The notes under the pieces were generated by a model, which saw only the letters and a list, made by a program, of their open reading frames with translations, was not told where the DNA came from and searched no databases. Of a stretch of 64,000 nt of DNA, positions 11,046-24,509 are shown piece after piece. The stretch is from contig CM067344.1 of NCBI GenBank assembly GCA_034190875.2, positions 23,757,106-23,821,105 of the forward strand. Reading direction: 5' to 3'. The first letter of the stretch is position 1; every line of letters begins with the position of its first letter. Origin of the DNA: Urechis unicinctus (Eukaryota > Annelida > Polychaeta > Xenopneusta > Urechidae). Made by a program: the position numbers and the translations under genes.

Positions 11046-12073
11046 ATATCATATCATTATCTGCTGCAATACATTTGCGTTGTTAATAGCTCAATACACC
11101 ACGAACAAATATGTTAGTCGGTCGGATGTAAAATGTATATTCAATCTGCGAAGATGTAACGCCTATTAGGTATGGAGGCTGGAGAGAACGATAAAAACAT
11201 TCTACAAAAGAGGTAACATCACGGGTTTGGCATATGGGAATCTTTAGCGCTCCACGTGGTTCATATCATAAGGTAGGTTGGGGCACATGACCAGATTGTT
11301 TACAATTCCTGTATTCATATAGAAACGCTCAATATTTCGTCTTGCCAAGCTTGCAGTTACCGAGCTTTCAAAATTTGACATTCGATCAAACGAAACTTGA
11401 AATACATACCTATATGGCAATGTTCTGGCTGGGCTTGCTAACTCATATACCAGCACAAACAACCTCTTGGGAGGAGTTATGGGATGGATGTGATGTTGTG
11501 GGAATATCGTCTGATAGCATTATGAAGAAATAAGGTGACTTGATTTCCAGAACCGGAATTATAGATAATCGTATATTAGCGTTAGGTATAATTATCACCA
11601 ATTATGAAATAGACAGCACATATTCTTTCTCGGACCATTCAAATGAATATCTGCGGGTGTTAGGAAGAGTTTAAACGGTGGTTAATTTTGATGTATTTTC
11701 TATAAAATCGCGCATTATCCCAATGATGGTCGTAGTTATTCTAAGATGGGGTGTTTGGGGTTAATTTAAAATATGCCGTGATGCAGCATTGGTCAATAAT
11801 TGAAGTCTGTTTTTATGAGGCTCATAAACTGATCGAACCTTGTAGTAGTCATTGAGATTATGCAGCCAAATATTACCACGAGTTCACCCATGGATAAATT
11901 GGGGGAACTTACGAATCACATTGCTGCACCTGTATATTCGCTGACCAGGCATGTATTTAAACAAAAAAACAACCCTGGGCAATGATAAACAATTCCCTTA
12001 AGTGAAGCCCTGGTTAACTTGACCTAGCTAGCGTTCGCAGTCTGTAAAAGCAGTTATTTCTATGATTTGCTAT
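11046..12073 (+). repeat. Second insert of about 1.0 kb in U2
   Basis: Splits the sequence that runs 'CTTCTCCATATCGTTATCAA' in U1, U3 and U4. From about 11533 to 11890 it is a diverged relative of U1 6280-6640: shared 'TCGGACCATTCAAA', 'GGAAGAGTTT', 'GGTTAATTTTGAT' and similar strings. The first 490 bp have no clear relative in the window. Non-coding. Confidence 0.65.
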
Positions 12074-13559
12074 CACGTTATCAAAATATCCACTATCGGT
12101 CAAGGGTCAAGCGGGTCAATACAATGGTTATTTTTGATGAAACAATAATTTCGGAATCTCGAGAGACTTGTGCCCGGCTGTCTTCTCATTATTCACTGAT
12201 ATGGTACTTCTCGGTGTAACAAATGTTGGAAACACATTATCAGCCTAATCTTTGACTGAAATTGCTTACTTGACAATGCCAGCAGTTTACAAGTTTAATT
12301 CAAAACTGTTCTATTCTATGTTAAAAAGTGGATTATGTCTAATAATGTAAAACCATTCTGTTCTATTTTTCCCAATCGACATTAATCTTATACAGAATAT
12401 CCCATGTACGTAACTCACAACAGGTGATCTTGTTAAAGTACATATGGTGTGTGTACACCGCTACTTCCGGGTTAGAGTGACTGGTAACAAGCAATCAGCG
12501 GCAGAACGCCATCGATCAATTTAACCAGCACTAACCCGATTCATGCTGCTCAGTGACCACAAGGATATGCAAACAACAGATTTGCACTATGCTGCACTCA
12601 AGTACCAGTAGCACAAAACATTAAAGATAGTGCTTCTATCGAGGTAACCTCCCGCTGCTCTCCTGTGATAAATGCCCCCCTGCGTCAACTGTCATACAAA
12701 GACCCGGTTGGTATAGATTCATATCCCTATCGTCATCCACGAGTCGCAAAACTACGAGGCGGATTATCATTCACACACTGACGCGCAAGTGGACATCTTC
12801 TCCAAGCACAGTAGCCTCCCTCCCTACAGCGTAACACATAATGCATCCATCACATCTATGCGGCGCCTAAGAACCAAGGTAAGCCGTTTTCAGGACCTGC
12901 TCCGCCTTGCTTGACAAACACATCGATCCTCAGCAGTTACAAACGCTGTTATGTTATTCTTACTGCAGAACTGGTTTACACTTTATGAGGTCATTATTGT
13001 GATTGCTTTCACTTCGACTGTCTAATTCATAAGCGAATTGAGAAAGTCACGTTGTAGCTCGGTCAAATATCAGTCAGTGAGTAAAGATGCACGTTTAAGA
13101 AAAAACCGATAACCCCACTGTATCAATATGACTAATAGTGGCAGAATGTTTGATGCCAACATCCATTGTGATATTTATGAGGATTACTGGTGTTAAGATT
13201 TTCACTATAACGCGATTTATGGACTTGTCGTTGCGGATAATGCTTCATAAATTAGCTATTTGGTCAGTTTGCATGACGCCGACCTTGGCTGGCATAAAGG
13301 GTAAACAATATGCCTCACTAATGCGTAATATATCATAAGTGCAGACTTTGTTTCATTTCTTAAAGCATATCATTTGCTGAGAAAATAGATTATTGGCCAG
13401 CCATTACAACATCGTAAATGAAGTACAAATGCACGACATGTAGATGTCTATCTTGTTGAAGTCTCGTTCGACTTTAGCCGAGTCAGCATGAGGTCGATGA
13501 TATATGTCACATAAACTGCCGGGAAGTTATAAGTTGGCATGTGGCATATCCTTGTTGTA
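12074..13559 (+). repeat. U2 segment parallel to U1 2098-3427
   Basis: Resumes at 'GTTATCAAAATATCCACTAT' and follows U1 with many substitutions. It keeps extra sequence around 12900-12940 and 13190-13300 that U1, U3 and U4 lack, and the second of these is shared with 15520-15620. It therefore preserves a longer, probably older form of the segment. Confidence 0.75.
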
Positions 13560-13686
13560 GCTCCTTGTCCCGTACATAGCTTACTTTTGTTGGCTCCTTG
13601 ACCCTTACAGCGCTAACAATTACTGGTTCCTTGTCCCGTACAGAGCTAACTATTACCGTCTCCTCGGCCCGCACAGAGCTGGCGCC
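13560..13686 (+). repeat. Degenerate 33-bp minisatellite, about 4 copies (U2, first)
   Basis: About four units related to the arrays at 3428, 15812, 23131 and 29610, with the core 'CTCCTTGNCCCGTACAGAGC'. The units are much more diverged and have indels. It ends in 'GGCGCC' followed by a diverged A-type segment, the same junction order as in the intact arrays. Confidence 0.8.
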
Positions 13687-13699
13687 AAATCATATTGCT

Positions 13700-14350
13700 G
13701 TAAGTAAAACACTCAAATAAACGTTTGGGAAGATAATTATTCATGCACACATCCATCATAGCTGTTCACACTTTCATATGATTGTGGCTAACTCTTGCGA
13801 CTATGGACTGCCTGAGTGCACGAAATCCATTAATAAGAACAATACAAATTCATATGGATAGGATGTCTTATGTACCACTTACACCTATTATATTGAAGGA
13901 CATATCATACTGTGCTCTAGAACTTCTGAGATTTCAGCAAACACCCAGCGAAGACAAATTGTTTAAACGCATTAGTTGTTAACATTATTTTCAATGAGAG
14001 TGGATTGCTTCTGCGCTGTTGACATCTTCTCCCGGCCCAACAGCCCTGAGGACCTAAGACTGCTCTGTGACGTAAAACAGGATTCTCGCATTATTTTTTT
14101 CCCCAATCTTTTATCTACTTGGCTCACAAGAGAACCGATCCAGACGCCTTCATGCCGCCTCATCTGACAACCATAGTGCATCCTCGCAAATCAAGGACGC
14201 AATATAAAGCCGCTACATAGCGGATCAATCTTGAATAACCTTAAAGCGAATCAAATTGAGAACCTTAGATCGACATAACATTCCTGAAAAGGCCACCACT
14301 GCTTATTGCAAGAGTATGAAACGTCTTCTGTAGTAAATAATGTATTTTAT
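13700..14350 (+). repeat. Diverged A-type segment in the extra monomer of U2
   Basis: Intermediate in form between 230-900 and 3730-4330. It carries both 'TTTTCAATGAGAGTGGATTG' (as in 4056) and the 'AGAACCGATCC' stretch (as in 630-640). It ends with the 'CCTCGCAAATC' plus 'AATATAAAGCCG' box at 14170-14212. This bridging copy is good evidence that the two A types descend from one ancestor. Confidence 0.75.
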
Positions 14351-15811
14351 GGCGTATTTATATACCTATCCCAGAAGCTGCAGTGTTATCCATGACATTA
14401 CGTAAGCAGGAAGTAGGCCCACATTGCTGAACACTGAATGACGTTTTCGGATCATTTTAGCGCAGCTTTCACAACCCCAATGAAACCAATCTCCTCTACG
14501 TGATGTAAGAAGTTGTCTTCGATTATGTAATTAGGCACGAAGGGGCAAACTCTCACGATAATGTTTCAGATGTAGTGTAATGATTAATTTGCAAATGCGG
14601 GAAACGCAACTAATTGATTGATTCTTTCCAAAAGAGTATTGAATACTAACTTTTCACAAAGCTGTATTCCATTAGTTATGCAAATACGTTTTATGACAAA
14701 TGGTGAAAACGGCATGAGTAAATTGGCATGAGTTGAGTCTCCAGAAGAACTGCTGCATGCAGAATATTGCCACCACACATCTGGATGCCAGACAGTGGCT
14801 TTGTGAAGTAAGCAATTTACCCAAAATAAAGCATGCTTCTCAAGTTATAATCTTGGTTTACCTGCTTGACGGCCTAAATACCCTGTGAAAGAAACGACTC
14901 CACCATTCCACCACACATCATCATCACATACCACCATCACACACATCATCATCATCATCACATCTTATTGCAGATCATCAGCCCTACATATCGTAATCAC
15001 TAATTATTATTGCACATCATCACCACCACATATCATCATCACTTATCATCACCTCATATAATGACCACATTTCATCACACATCGTCACCACACATCACCT
15101 CGCTCCCTTCAACGTAACACATTATTTTCACATAACGCATTCGTGACATCTATGCGACGTCTAAAGCAACAGGTGAGCAGTTTTCAAGACCTGCTCCTCC
15201 CGCCTTGCTTGACAACCACAGCGCGTCCGCAGCCTAACGCAACATAAAACCGCTGTTATGTTGCTCTCACCAGAACGCGCTTACTTTTATGGAACGGTTT
15301 CCTGGTGATGTGTGGTATTTATTGTGAATGCTTAGACTTCAATTGTCTAATTCGTAGGCGAATTAAGAAGGTCACGTTATTGCTCGGTCAAATATCCGAC
15401 TGTCAGTAAAGGAGCGCGTTTAAGGAGAATGCCATAACCCCATTGTGTTAATATGACTAATGGTGGCAGAATATTGGATAGCGACATTCATCGTGATATA
15501 TATGTGGATTTTATTCATTACAAAGCGATTTATGGACATGTCTTTGCGGATAATGCTTCATAAATAAGTTATTGGCTCAGTTTGCATGATGCCGACCTTG
15601 GCTGGCATGAAAGGTAAACAATAATGCCTCACTAATGCGTAAAATATCATAAGTGCAGACTTTGTTTCATTGCTTAAAGCATATCATTTGTTGAGTAAAT
15701 AGATTATTGGCCAACCATTAGAACAACGTAAATGAAGTACAAATGCACGACCAATAGAAATCAATCTTGTTAAAGTCTCATTCGGCTTTAGCCGAGTCAG
15801 CATAAGGCCGA
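14351..15811 (+). repeat. Extra monomer of U2, with CATCAT microsatellite
   Basis: 14351-14910 shows no close relative in the window and no gene. 14911-15100 is an imperfect CACATCATCATCAC microsatellite. From about 15110 to 15811 the sequence parallels U1 2818-3400 a second time (compare 12820-13500), so U2 contains this part twice. It includes another 'TTGACAACCACAGCGCGTCC' box at 15209-15228. Confidence 0.7.
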
Positions 15812-16034
15812 CCTGAGCTTACTTTTGCTGGCTCCTTGGTCTGTACAGAGCTGACCATTGCTGGCGCCATGACCCGTACAGATCTAACTTTTGCTGGCTC
15901 CTTGGTCTGTACAGAGCCAACTATCACTGGCGGTATGGCCCGTACAGATCTAACTTTTGCTGGCTCCTTGGACTGTACAGAGCTAATATTTGTTGGCTCC
16001 TTGGACTGTACAGAGCTAACTTTTGCTGGCGCCA
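15812..16034 (+). repeat. 33-bp minisatellite, about 7 copies (U2, second)
   Basis: Same period and alternating subtypes as at 3428, but the left edge is truncated: the array starts within a unit directly after 'CATAAGGCCGA', omitting about 70 bp found in U1, U3 and U4. It ends at 'GCTGGCGCCATCGGGTCGAT', as in the others. Confidence 0.9.
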
Positions 16035-19000
16035 TCGGGTCGATATGATATCTCATCATATCTCGGTTATTAAAACACATATATAATTATTCACGCACAC
16101 ATTCACCATAGCTGTTCACAGTTGCATTTGAATTGTGTCTAACTGTTGCGACTACGGTCTGTATGAGTGCAAGAAATTCTTGATTAAAAACTATTCAAAT
16201 TCATATTAATAGCCCGAATGTTCTAAATCATATACTACTCACACCTATTAGATCGAAGGACATATTATCATCCTATGCTCTAAATCGTCTCAGATTTCAG
16301 CAAAGGCGCAGCACAGACAAGCATTGCGTTAGAAATAGCTTCACGCATTGATTGTTGACATAATTTTCAATGAGAGAGGACTGCTTCTGCGCTGACAACC
16401 ATATTGCGTCCTCGCAAATCGCGGGCGCAATATAAAGCCGATAAAGCGCATTAATCTCTAATGACCTAGAAGTGAATATCACTGCAGGCCAAGTATCATT
16501 TCGTTACAAGATGTATTCAAATAAAGCACCATAGATCGACATTCCATTCCTTAATACCGCCAGTGAGTAATGGAGTGAGCGTCCGGTAAATAGCCAGCTC
16601 ATTTCTGGCTTGAGCTCCACTATGACGCTTTTTATGGTCCTGACAAGGGAATAAAGGTTGCTTAATTGACGTACCTGTTACAGAAGGGTGTAATTTATTA
16701 CCTGTCTAGACGCTACTTCAACGTCACAGTTTCTGTGGTGCTTCAGATAGAAAAAGCGCGCCGCCTGCTTGTTGCAAGGTATAAGGCGTCTGACATCAGG
16801 CGGCAAAGCAGCTTGAGTTATCTCGCCATGAGAGGCATGCATCATTCTATCATTTGGAGCATATTAGTATCAGCATATTTCTATCTGCTCAATACTCCAA
16901 CACCAGAAAGGTAGTCCACTACCTCTTGACAATTTGCACAGTGTCATATGAAAATTCAATAAATACCTTCAAACCCTGGCCCCTGTTGGCCCGTCTATTC
17001 ACCATAATCCACACATCATCATCACACATCGTCATCACTCATATGTCGCACACTAAATGCGCTGTTTCTCTGACGCTACAAGCATGCCTATGTGAATAGA
17101 CATTCTGAACTTCAAGAAGGACCGGTGGTAGGACATAACGAAATATGTACATTAATGAATTATCAAACAGAAAATCGAGGAATGAAGTTTGAGTGGAGTA
17201 TTTGTTTATGTCAATGCCTTACAGTTAATAATAATTGTCAGTTGTGAGCCAGTCAAACAAGTTAATTGTTCCCATTGTAAACGAGAGGCTCAATCCTCCC
17301 ACATTAACATGAAGCATTTCTCCAGAGACTTAAGAAACATGTTAATCAGCGTGAGCATCTGTCAGATGGAGCGTCTAATCAGCCGGCGAGGATGTGACGA
17401 CTGTTGCAGGAGGTGGCTGAGGAGAAACAACACCGTCTAAGCATTCAGATGTGCATCCCAAGGTTGGCAAGTCTGGACATCAAACTCTTCAAAGGGTTGT
17501 AATGTTGGTTTGCGCCCTTGACCCCGCCATTGCTGCATGCATGCTAACACAGTTAGCTTATAAGAACACTACAGATTACGGTTTACACAGATCAGCATGG
17601 GAAATAATTAACTTTGAAATGAATGAAAGACATCAATATCAGAAAACTGGACCGTGCAAAGGATGTACTGTATATTAACCTGTCTGTTGATTGAAGTTAA
17701 ATGTTGATTAAAGAGAAATAAAACAATGAAATGTTCATTAATTATGTATTTCTGCACCCTATTGTTTCCGTTCAAGAGCACGCGCAAATGTGGTAGGTAA
17801 AATTCAAATTGTGGTTTATGTGACATATTATCGCACATAAAAGTCGCAGATATCCAGATGAAAGCTGCTGTTACGTCGAACGGAAGCTTCAATGACACAC
17901 GTTATGATTCAGCACTGCGCGACGTAACGTCAGTTTTTATAAGGCTGATAAGTCAAGGTTTCGGATTATTGTGTCCCTAGTGCTGTTGGGCAATATATCA
18001 CATATGTTTTGATTACGAAACCCATGAGAAGCTTCAAAACATACTTTGCTATTTTTGGCCAACCGCAGCAGATTGTTATGTAAAATTTCGGATTCGGCTC
18101 AATCTTTGGAGTTAAATTATTTTGACTATATATTAAACATACGGTTAAAAGCTATTCCGTATTTTTCATTTCAATAAGTTGTTTATGCCAATTATAAAAC
18201 TGCTCCAATGTAAGCAGAATATTTATAAACGATAGATGCATCTATACATTAAAGCTGTCCCACCGATATCATTCAAATAAAAACGGAAGCGAAATATGAA
18301 TCGCAACAATCGCCGGATGTCTATTTAACGCCCATTAACACACATCCGCTGATATACTGGCAAGGAATGCTCGGCAGGAGACTGTTGCCGAGCTGTGACT
18401 GGTAAGAATTCCCTGTTGTGGAATGACTGGAATGGAATGATCGCAACATATCAACCGTTACAGCTTGTTCATATGGGAAAAATTATTTATGAATAACTCA
18501 CTGAAGAAATTTGGACCAAGTGACTTAGTGTCCATAACCGGAATAGTTGATTAATATCGATATGCATTATGTCAAAGGGATTAATTGAACAATACGAATT
18601 ATGAAATGCGCAGCCTTATTGTTTCTCGGACCATTCAAACGCATATCCTCGGGCAGCGGGAAGAGTTAGAATGGCGGTTAATTTTGATTCATTTTCCTCA
18701 AAATCGCGAATTATATCAAGGATGGTTGTGGTTATTCCAAAATTTGCCGTGATGCAGCATTGGACATAAAGTGATGTCATTTTTCAAGAAGCTCATAAAA
18801 TAATCGAACCTTGTAATAATCCATAAAATCAGACAAATAAATATTGATAGTCACGAGTTCCTAATCGCCCATGGATGGATTGGAATAATTTACAAATAAC
18901 ATTCGTGTAACAAAACCGTATAAATTAAGGCATTTTACAAACACCATTAGTGCAGCCAGGGCTACTATTGGACTCGACAATATCAAATCCAACCATTGCA

Positions 19001-19711
19001 GGAAATCAAGTGGTGGAGTTTGTTCTAAAGTCGGATATTGATGTTGTTTGATCAAATGCTTCTTTAAATTGGGCTTTTACACTCAGACGACTACGACTGA
19101 ACTCAGCCAGCTTCATAGCAAGCTAAGGTTTATCGACTACGCATAGTCGTCTAAAGTGTTCGTGAAACGCAAATTAGTTTGTTATTTGCTAACCAAAGTT
19201 GGCTAAGCATGATAGCCGGCTAAGATAAGTACGTGAAATAGGCCACCGGTTAATCTGTCCCAGCACGCGTGCGTGACCAATAAGGCAATCAGTTCCATTA
19301 TTTGATATCACATTTTTAAAAATCTGCACTATAAATCATGGGGTAAACCAGCTAATACTATGGTTGTCATTGATGAAGCAATAATTGTGGAATGACGAGG
19401 TACTTGTACCCGGCTGTCTACTCACAGATCTCCACATGTGGTAACTCTCAGTGTCACAAATATTGAATCCGCATATTAATCCAAATCTTGGACAAAAATT
19501 TGTTTCCTTGACAACGCCAGCAGTTGCATGTCTTATTTAAAACTGTTCCTTGTATTCTATTTTTAAAAAGTGGAATATTTGTGTCAATTGAAAGCTCGAT
19601 AACAACCGCCGTCTTGAAGGTATGATCCCTTACTTCATAGCCAATAGTATGTGTCATCGGATAAATAAATCATGATAATAAATCCCATATATTGCCGATT
19701 GTTTAGTAGCA
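16035..19711 (+). repeat. Right part of U2, close to U1 3730-7413
   Basis: Follows U1 nearly base for base. Contains a short CATCAT run (17010-17040) and about 70 extra bases near 18980-19045 that U1 lacks. No gene was recognised. Confidence 0.85.
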
Positions 19712-22700
19712 TTTCCAGTTTAATTAAATGGTGATCAGGGAATTCAATTAAATGATGGGTGGTCGACTAGATTAAAAAGCATGAATGTTCGACGGGAATC
19801 ATGTACTGCATAGTGAAAGCAGTGTGTCACACATTTATCTTGGCTTTATGTTCACTTGAAGGCATAATGATTGCCATTCGTTTATTGCATATCGCAAAAT
19901 GTGACTTATCATCACTGATATCGCTTGTGATAGCCCTTGTTTTGGAGAAGTGATATTCAACATTCTTGATCCATTCGATATAATATATTATCCTCAGTTA
20001 TCCATGTCATATCGCACTTACTTACACACTCGTCTGGCAGATAATTGTTCACACGCACGTCCACCCTAGCTGATGTGACCTTGGTCTGCCTGTCTGCAAG
20101 ATATCCTACATTAATCTATATTAAAATAAATAATGTCTTATATACCACTTACACCAACTTTTTGGAAGGACGTATTACTATTCTATGCTCAATAACCTCT
20201 CTGATTTGAACACACGCACAGCAGCGACACCATTTTAGACATTGTTTTCTGAATCTGCATCTGCGCTGTTGTGCGAAGGGTAAATAGCTCTGATGACACA
20301 AGGCCGCCCTGAAACGTAAAACGCGATTTCGCATTATGCATTTCTTTTTATCCATGATGCTTCTAAAGAAACCTCACAGAAGAACCGATCCGATCTTTCA
20401 CCCCTCCTCGTCTGACACCCATAGTGCGTCCTCACAAATCACGGACGCTATATCAAGCCGTTACTTTGCGCGTCTATCTGTTCAAACCATAAAGGTGAAT
20501 ATCATGGCAGACCAAATATTTCTTCGATAGCGTCGTCTTGAAATCAAATCAGGTACCATAGATCGACTTATCATTCCTGAAAATGCCACTACTGTTAATC
20601 TCAAGTATTGCAAACATTTTCTCCTCTTAAATATGTATTTATGGCCTATTCAAATGCCTCTCCCAGAAGCCTCAAAAAGGCTATCTTGTGGCCCAAATGA
20701 ATATGATGCCCTTTTTTCTTAGACGCCGCATCGATGACATAGATTCACAATGTGCGAAGCCAATTCTATGTTTCAGAACTGAAGGTTACTGACCTTGGAG
20801 AGGATGTCAACCTGCTTGTTTCATGGTGAACAATTATCTGCCTCAAAATTGTCCTACTATTAGTGGCCGCAACAATCGCATTTGAGTTTACACATATCTA
20901 TATAAAGAAGCAACATGATGACATATATATAATGGGTTTGTGATTGCTGAGGGCACACTGTGATTTTCAGATGATGTGGAATAATAATCGGCCTCAACGT
21001 TTTACCACTTTTAGCGGCCGCTTGGAATATATAACAGATGAGACAGGGCGTGTTAATTGTAGTGGTGCAGCGAGTATTTACATAGATATAAATCTTGATG
21101 TTTCGTGTGCATCTGTTACCTAAGTGCATCTTTCTGTAAGACTGATATTTGTACGGCCATGTTGTTTCAGAGCAGAGATTGACGTCAAGTTGCCTCGTAT
21201 GAAGCCAGTGGGTGCTTATAATGATATGACTTAGGCTACACTGATATCAAAATGATGTAATATATGACATTGAATCGGTCATAAATGTTGATTGTCAATT
21301 TGGGAAAACATTTCATATCACATGATGATATGGAGGCATCACAGCCTACTGTGAGGACGAGCTTAGTAGAAGCCACTCCCTAGTCCCGCAATGATTGTTT
21401 TATCGGTATTAATCATAGTGTATTCTCGTATAAGCCTTGACCAGTGGTATATTTGACAAAGGTTTCGTATCTTTGTGAGATAATCCAAGTGAGATGCTGC
21501 CGATCTATATCGGTATACATGAAGAGCCACTACATGATGGTTATAACTAATGTCCTCAGCAATCACAAACCCACTATAAACTGTCATAAAGGTTCTCCTA
21601 TATGCATCTACATAACTACTGAGATATGATTGTTGCTTCAGAGACAGTATCAAGGCATAATTCACCTCTCTCGAATGCGTTGTGACGCTCTTGTGGGCTG
21701 GCATGCAAAACCAATGTGTTCATTGCCAAGTTGGCCCACCTCTCATTGCAAAAATAGATGGCCTTCATAACCTACATAGAGGATCAATCCTCCCCCCATC
21801 AACATCAGCACTTCTCCATATCGTTATCAAAATATCCACTATCGGTCAAGGGTCAAGCGGGTCAATACAATGGTTGTCTTTGATGAAACAATAATTTCGG
21901 AATATCGAGAGACTTGTGCCCGGCTGTCTTCTCATTATTCACTGATATGGTACTTCTCGGTGTCACAAATGTTGATAACACATTCTTATCGTAATCTTTG
22001 ACTGATATTGCTTCCTTGACAACGCCAGCAGTTACATGTCGGATTCACAATGGTTCTATTCCATTTTTAAAAAGTGGAATATGTCTTATGTAAAGCCCAT
22101 TGTGTTCTATTTCTTCCAAATCGACGTTAATCTTATACAGAATATCTATTATGATGGTAGGTAACTCACAACAGGTGATATTGTTGAAGTACATATGGTG
22201 TGTGTACACTGCTACTTCTGAGTAAGACTGATAGGTAACAAGCAATCAGCAGCAGAACGTCATTGGTCAATCGAACCAGCACTTACCCGATTCGTGTTGC
22301 TCAGTAACCACATGGATATGCAAACAACACATTTGCACTATGCTGCACTTAGGTAACAGTAGCACAAAACCTTAAAGATAGTGCTTCTATCGTAGTAGCC
22401 TCCCGCTGCTCTCCTGTGATAAATGCCCCCCTGCGTCAACAGTCAAACATATACCCGGTTCATATAGATTCATATCCCTATCGTCATCCACGAGTCGCAA
22501 AACTACGAGGCGGATTATGATTCACACACAGACGCGCAAGTGGACATCTTCGCCAAGCACAGTAGCCTCGCTCCCTACAGCGTAACACATTACGCATTCA
22601 TCACATCTATGGGGCGCCTAAAAACACAGGTAAGTCGTTTTCCAGGACCTGCAACATAAAGCTGCTGTTATGTTGTTCTTACTACAAAACTGGTTTACAC

Positions 22701-23130
22701 TTTATGAGGTCATTATTGTGATTGCTTTCACTTCGACTGTCTAATTCATAAGTGAATTGTGAAATTCACGTTGTAGCTCGGTCAAATATTCGTCAGTGAG
22801 TAAAGATGCACTTTTAAGAAAAAACCGATAACCCCAATATGACTAATAGTTGCAGAATGTTTGATGCCGACATCCATTGTGATATTTATGAGGATTGCTG
22901 GTGCTTCTATATAACAATAATGCCTCACTAATGCGTAAGCATATCATTTGTTGAGTAAATAGATTATTGGTAAACCATTAGAACAACGTAAATGAAGTAC
23001 AAATGCACGACCAATAGAAATCAATCTTGTTAAAGTCTCATTCGGCTTTTGCCGAGTCAGCATAAGGCCGATAAATATATATCACATGCTGGAGGGAAGT
23101 TATAGGGAGGCATGTGCCAGATACTTGTTG

Positions 23131-23398
23131 TAGCTCCTTGATCCGTACAGAGCCAACTATCGCTGGCAGCATGACCCGTACTGAGCTTACTTTTGCTGGC
23201 TCCTTGGTCTGTACAGAGCTGACTAGTGCTGGCGCCTTGACCCGTACAGAGCTAACTTTTGCTGGCTCCTTGGCCTGTACAGAGCCAACTTTTGCTGGCG
23301 GTATGGCCCGTACAGAGCTAACTTTTGCTGGCTCCTTGGCTGTACAGAGCTAATTTTTGCTGGCTCCTTGGCCTGTACAGAGCTAACTATTGCTGGCG
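23131..23398 (+). repeat. 33-bp minisatellite, about 8 copies (U3)
   Basis: Eight units. One unit near 23335 has lost a single C ('TTGGCTGTACAG' instead of 'TTGGCCTGTACAG'), which breaks the open frame that the other arrays keep on both strands. That argues against a protein role for the array. Confidence 0.92.
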
Positions 23399-24403
23399 CC
23401 ATCGGGTCAATATGATATCTTATCATATCTCGGTTAGTAAAACACTCATATTATTATTCACGCACACCTCCACCATAGCTGTTCACAGTTGCATTTGAAT
23501 TGTGACTAACTGTTGTGACTACGGTCTGAATGAGTGAAAGAAATTCTTGATTAAAAACTATTCTAATTCATATTAATAACCCGAATGTTCTAAATCATAT
23601 ACTACTCACACCTATAAGATTGAAGGACATATTATCATCCTATGCTCTATATCCTCTCAGATTTCAGCAAACGCGCAGGACAGACAAACCTTGCGTTAGA
23701 AATAGCTTCACGCATTGATTGTTGACATAATTTTCAATGAGAGTGGACTGCTTCTGCGCTGACAACCATAGTGCGTACTCGCAAATCGCGGGCGCAATAT
23801 AAAGCCGATAAAGCGCATTAATCTCTAATGACCTAGAAGTGAATATCACTGCAGGCCAAGTATCATTTCGTTACAAGATGTATTCAGGTGTAATGTCGTC
23901 TTGTAAAACAAATGAATCAAATAAAGCACCATAGATCGACATTCCATTCCTTAATACCGCCACTGAGTAATGGAGTGAGCGTCCGGTAAATAGCCAGCTC
24001 ATTTCTGGCTTGAGCTCCACTATGACGCTTTTTATGGTCCTGACAAGGGAATAAAGCTTGCTTAATTGACGTACCTGCTACAGAAGGGTGTAATTTATTA
24101 CCTGTCTAGACGCTACTTCAACGTCACAGTTTCTGTGGTGCTTTAGAAAGAAAAAGCGCGTCGCCTGCTTGTTGCAAGGTATAGCGCGTCTGACATCAGG
24201 CGGCGAAGCAGCTTGGGTTATCTCGCCATGAGAGGCATGCATCATTCCATCATTTGGAGCATATTAGTATCAGCATATTTCTATCTGCTCAATACTCCAT
24301 CACCAGAAAGGTAGTCCACTGCCTCTTGACAATTTGCACAGTATCATATGAAAATTCAATAAATAAAACCCTGGCCTCTGTAGGCCCGTCTATTTACATA
24401 AGC

Positions 24404-24509
24404 CACACATCATCCCACTGTAGGCCCATCACCACACATCTATCATCACACACATCATCACCAGCCACACATCATCATCACACATCATGACACACATCAT
24501 CATCACTCA
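24404..24509 (+). repeat. Imperfect CATCAT/CACACATC microsatellite (U3)
   Basis: Short runs of CACATCATCATCAC are interrupted by a duplicated fragment of the left flank ('CACTGTAGGCCCATCACC'). The flank therefore took part in the expansion. Homologous tracts are 4769-4799, 17010-17040 and 30891-31038. Confidence 0.8.

Larger units (their letters stand above)
7414..19711 (+). repeat. Family U, copy U2: rearranged and expanded (12.3 kb)
   Basis: Starts like the other copies for about 130 bp, then departs from them. It contains a diverged copy of the unit's 5330-5700 part, an inverted block (about 8155-9613), two displaced inserts (9798-10937 and 11046-12073), forward sequence parallel to U1 2098-3370 (12074-13500), and an extra diverged partial monomer with its own degenerate minisatellite (13500-15100). 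From about 15110, and closely from 15620, it follows U1 to the end. The left two thirds are visibly more diverged from U1 than U3 and U4 are, while 15620-19711 is close to U1. U2 is therefore a composite of older and younger sequence. No genes were recognised. Confidence 0.85.

Noticed and set aside
22618..22640. Splice-donor-like ACACAGGTAAGT in U3
   Set aside because: A good match to a donor consensus, but the other units read ATAGGTAAGCC and no exon or acceptor is visible.
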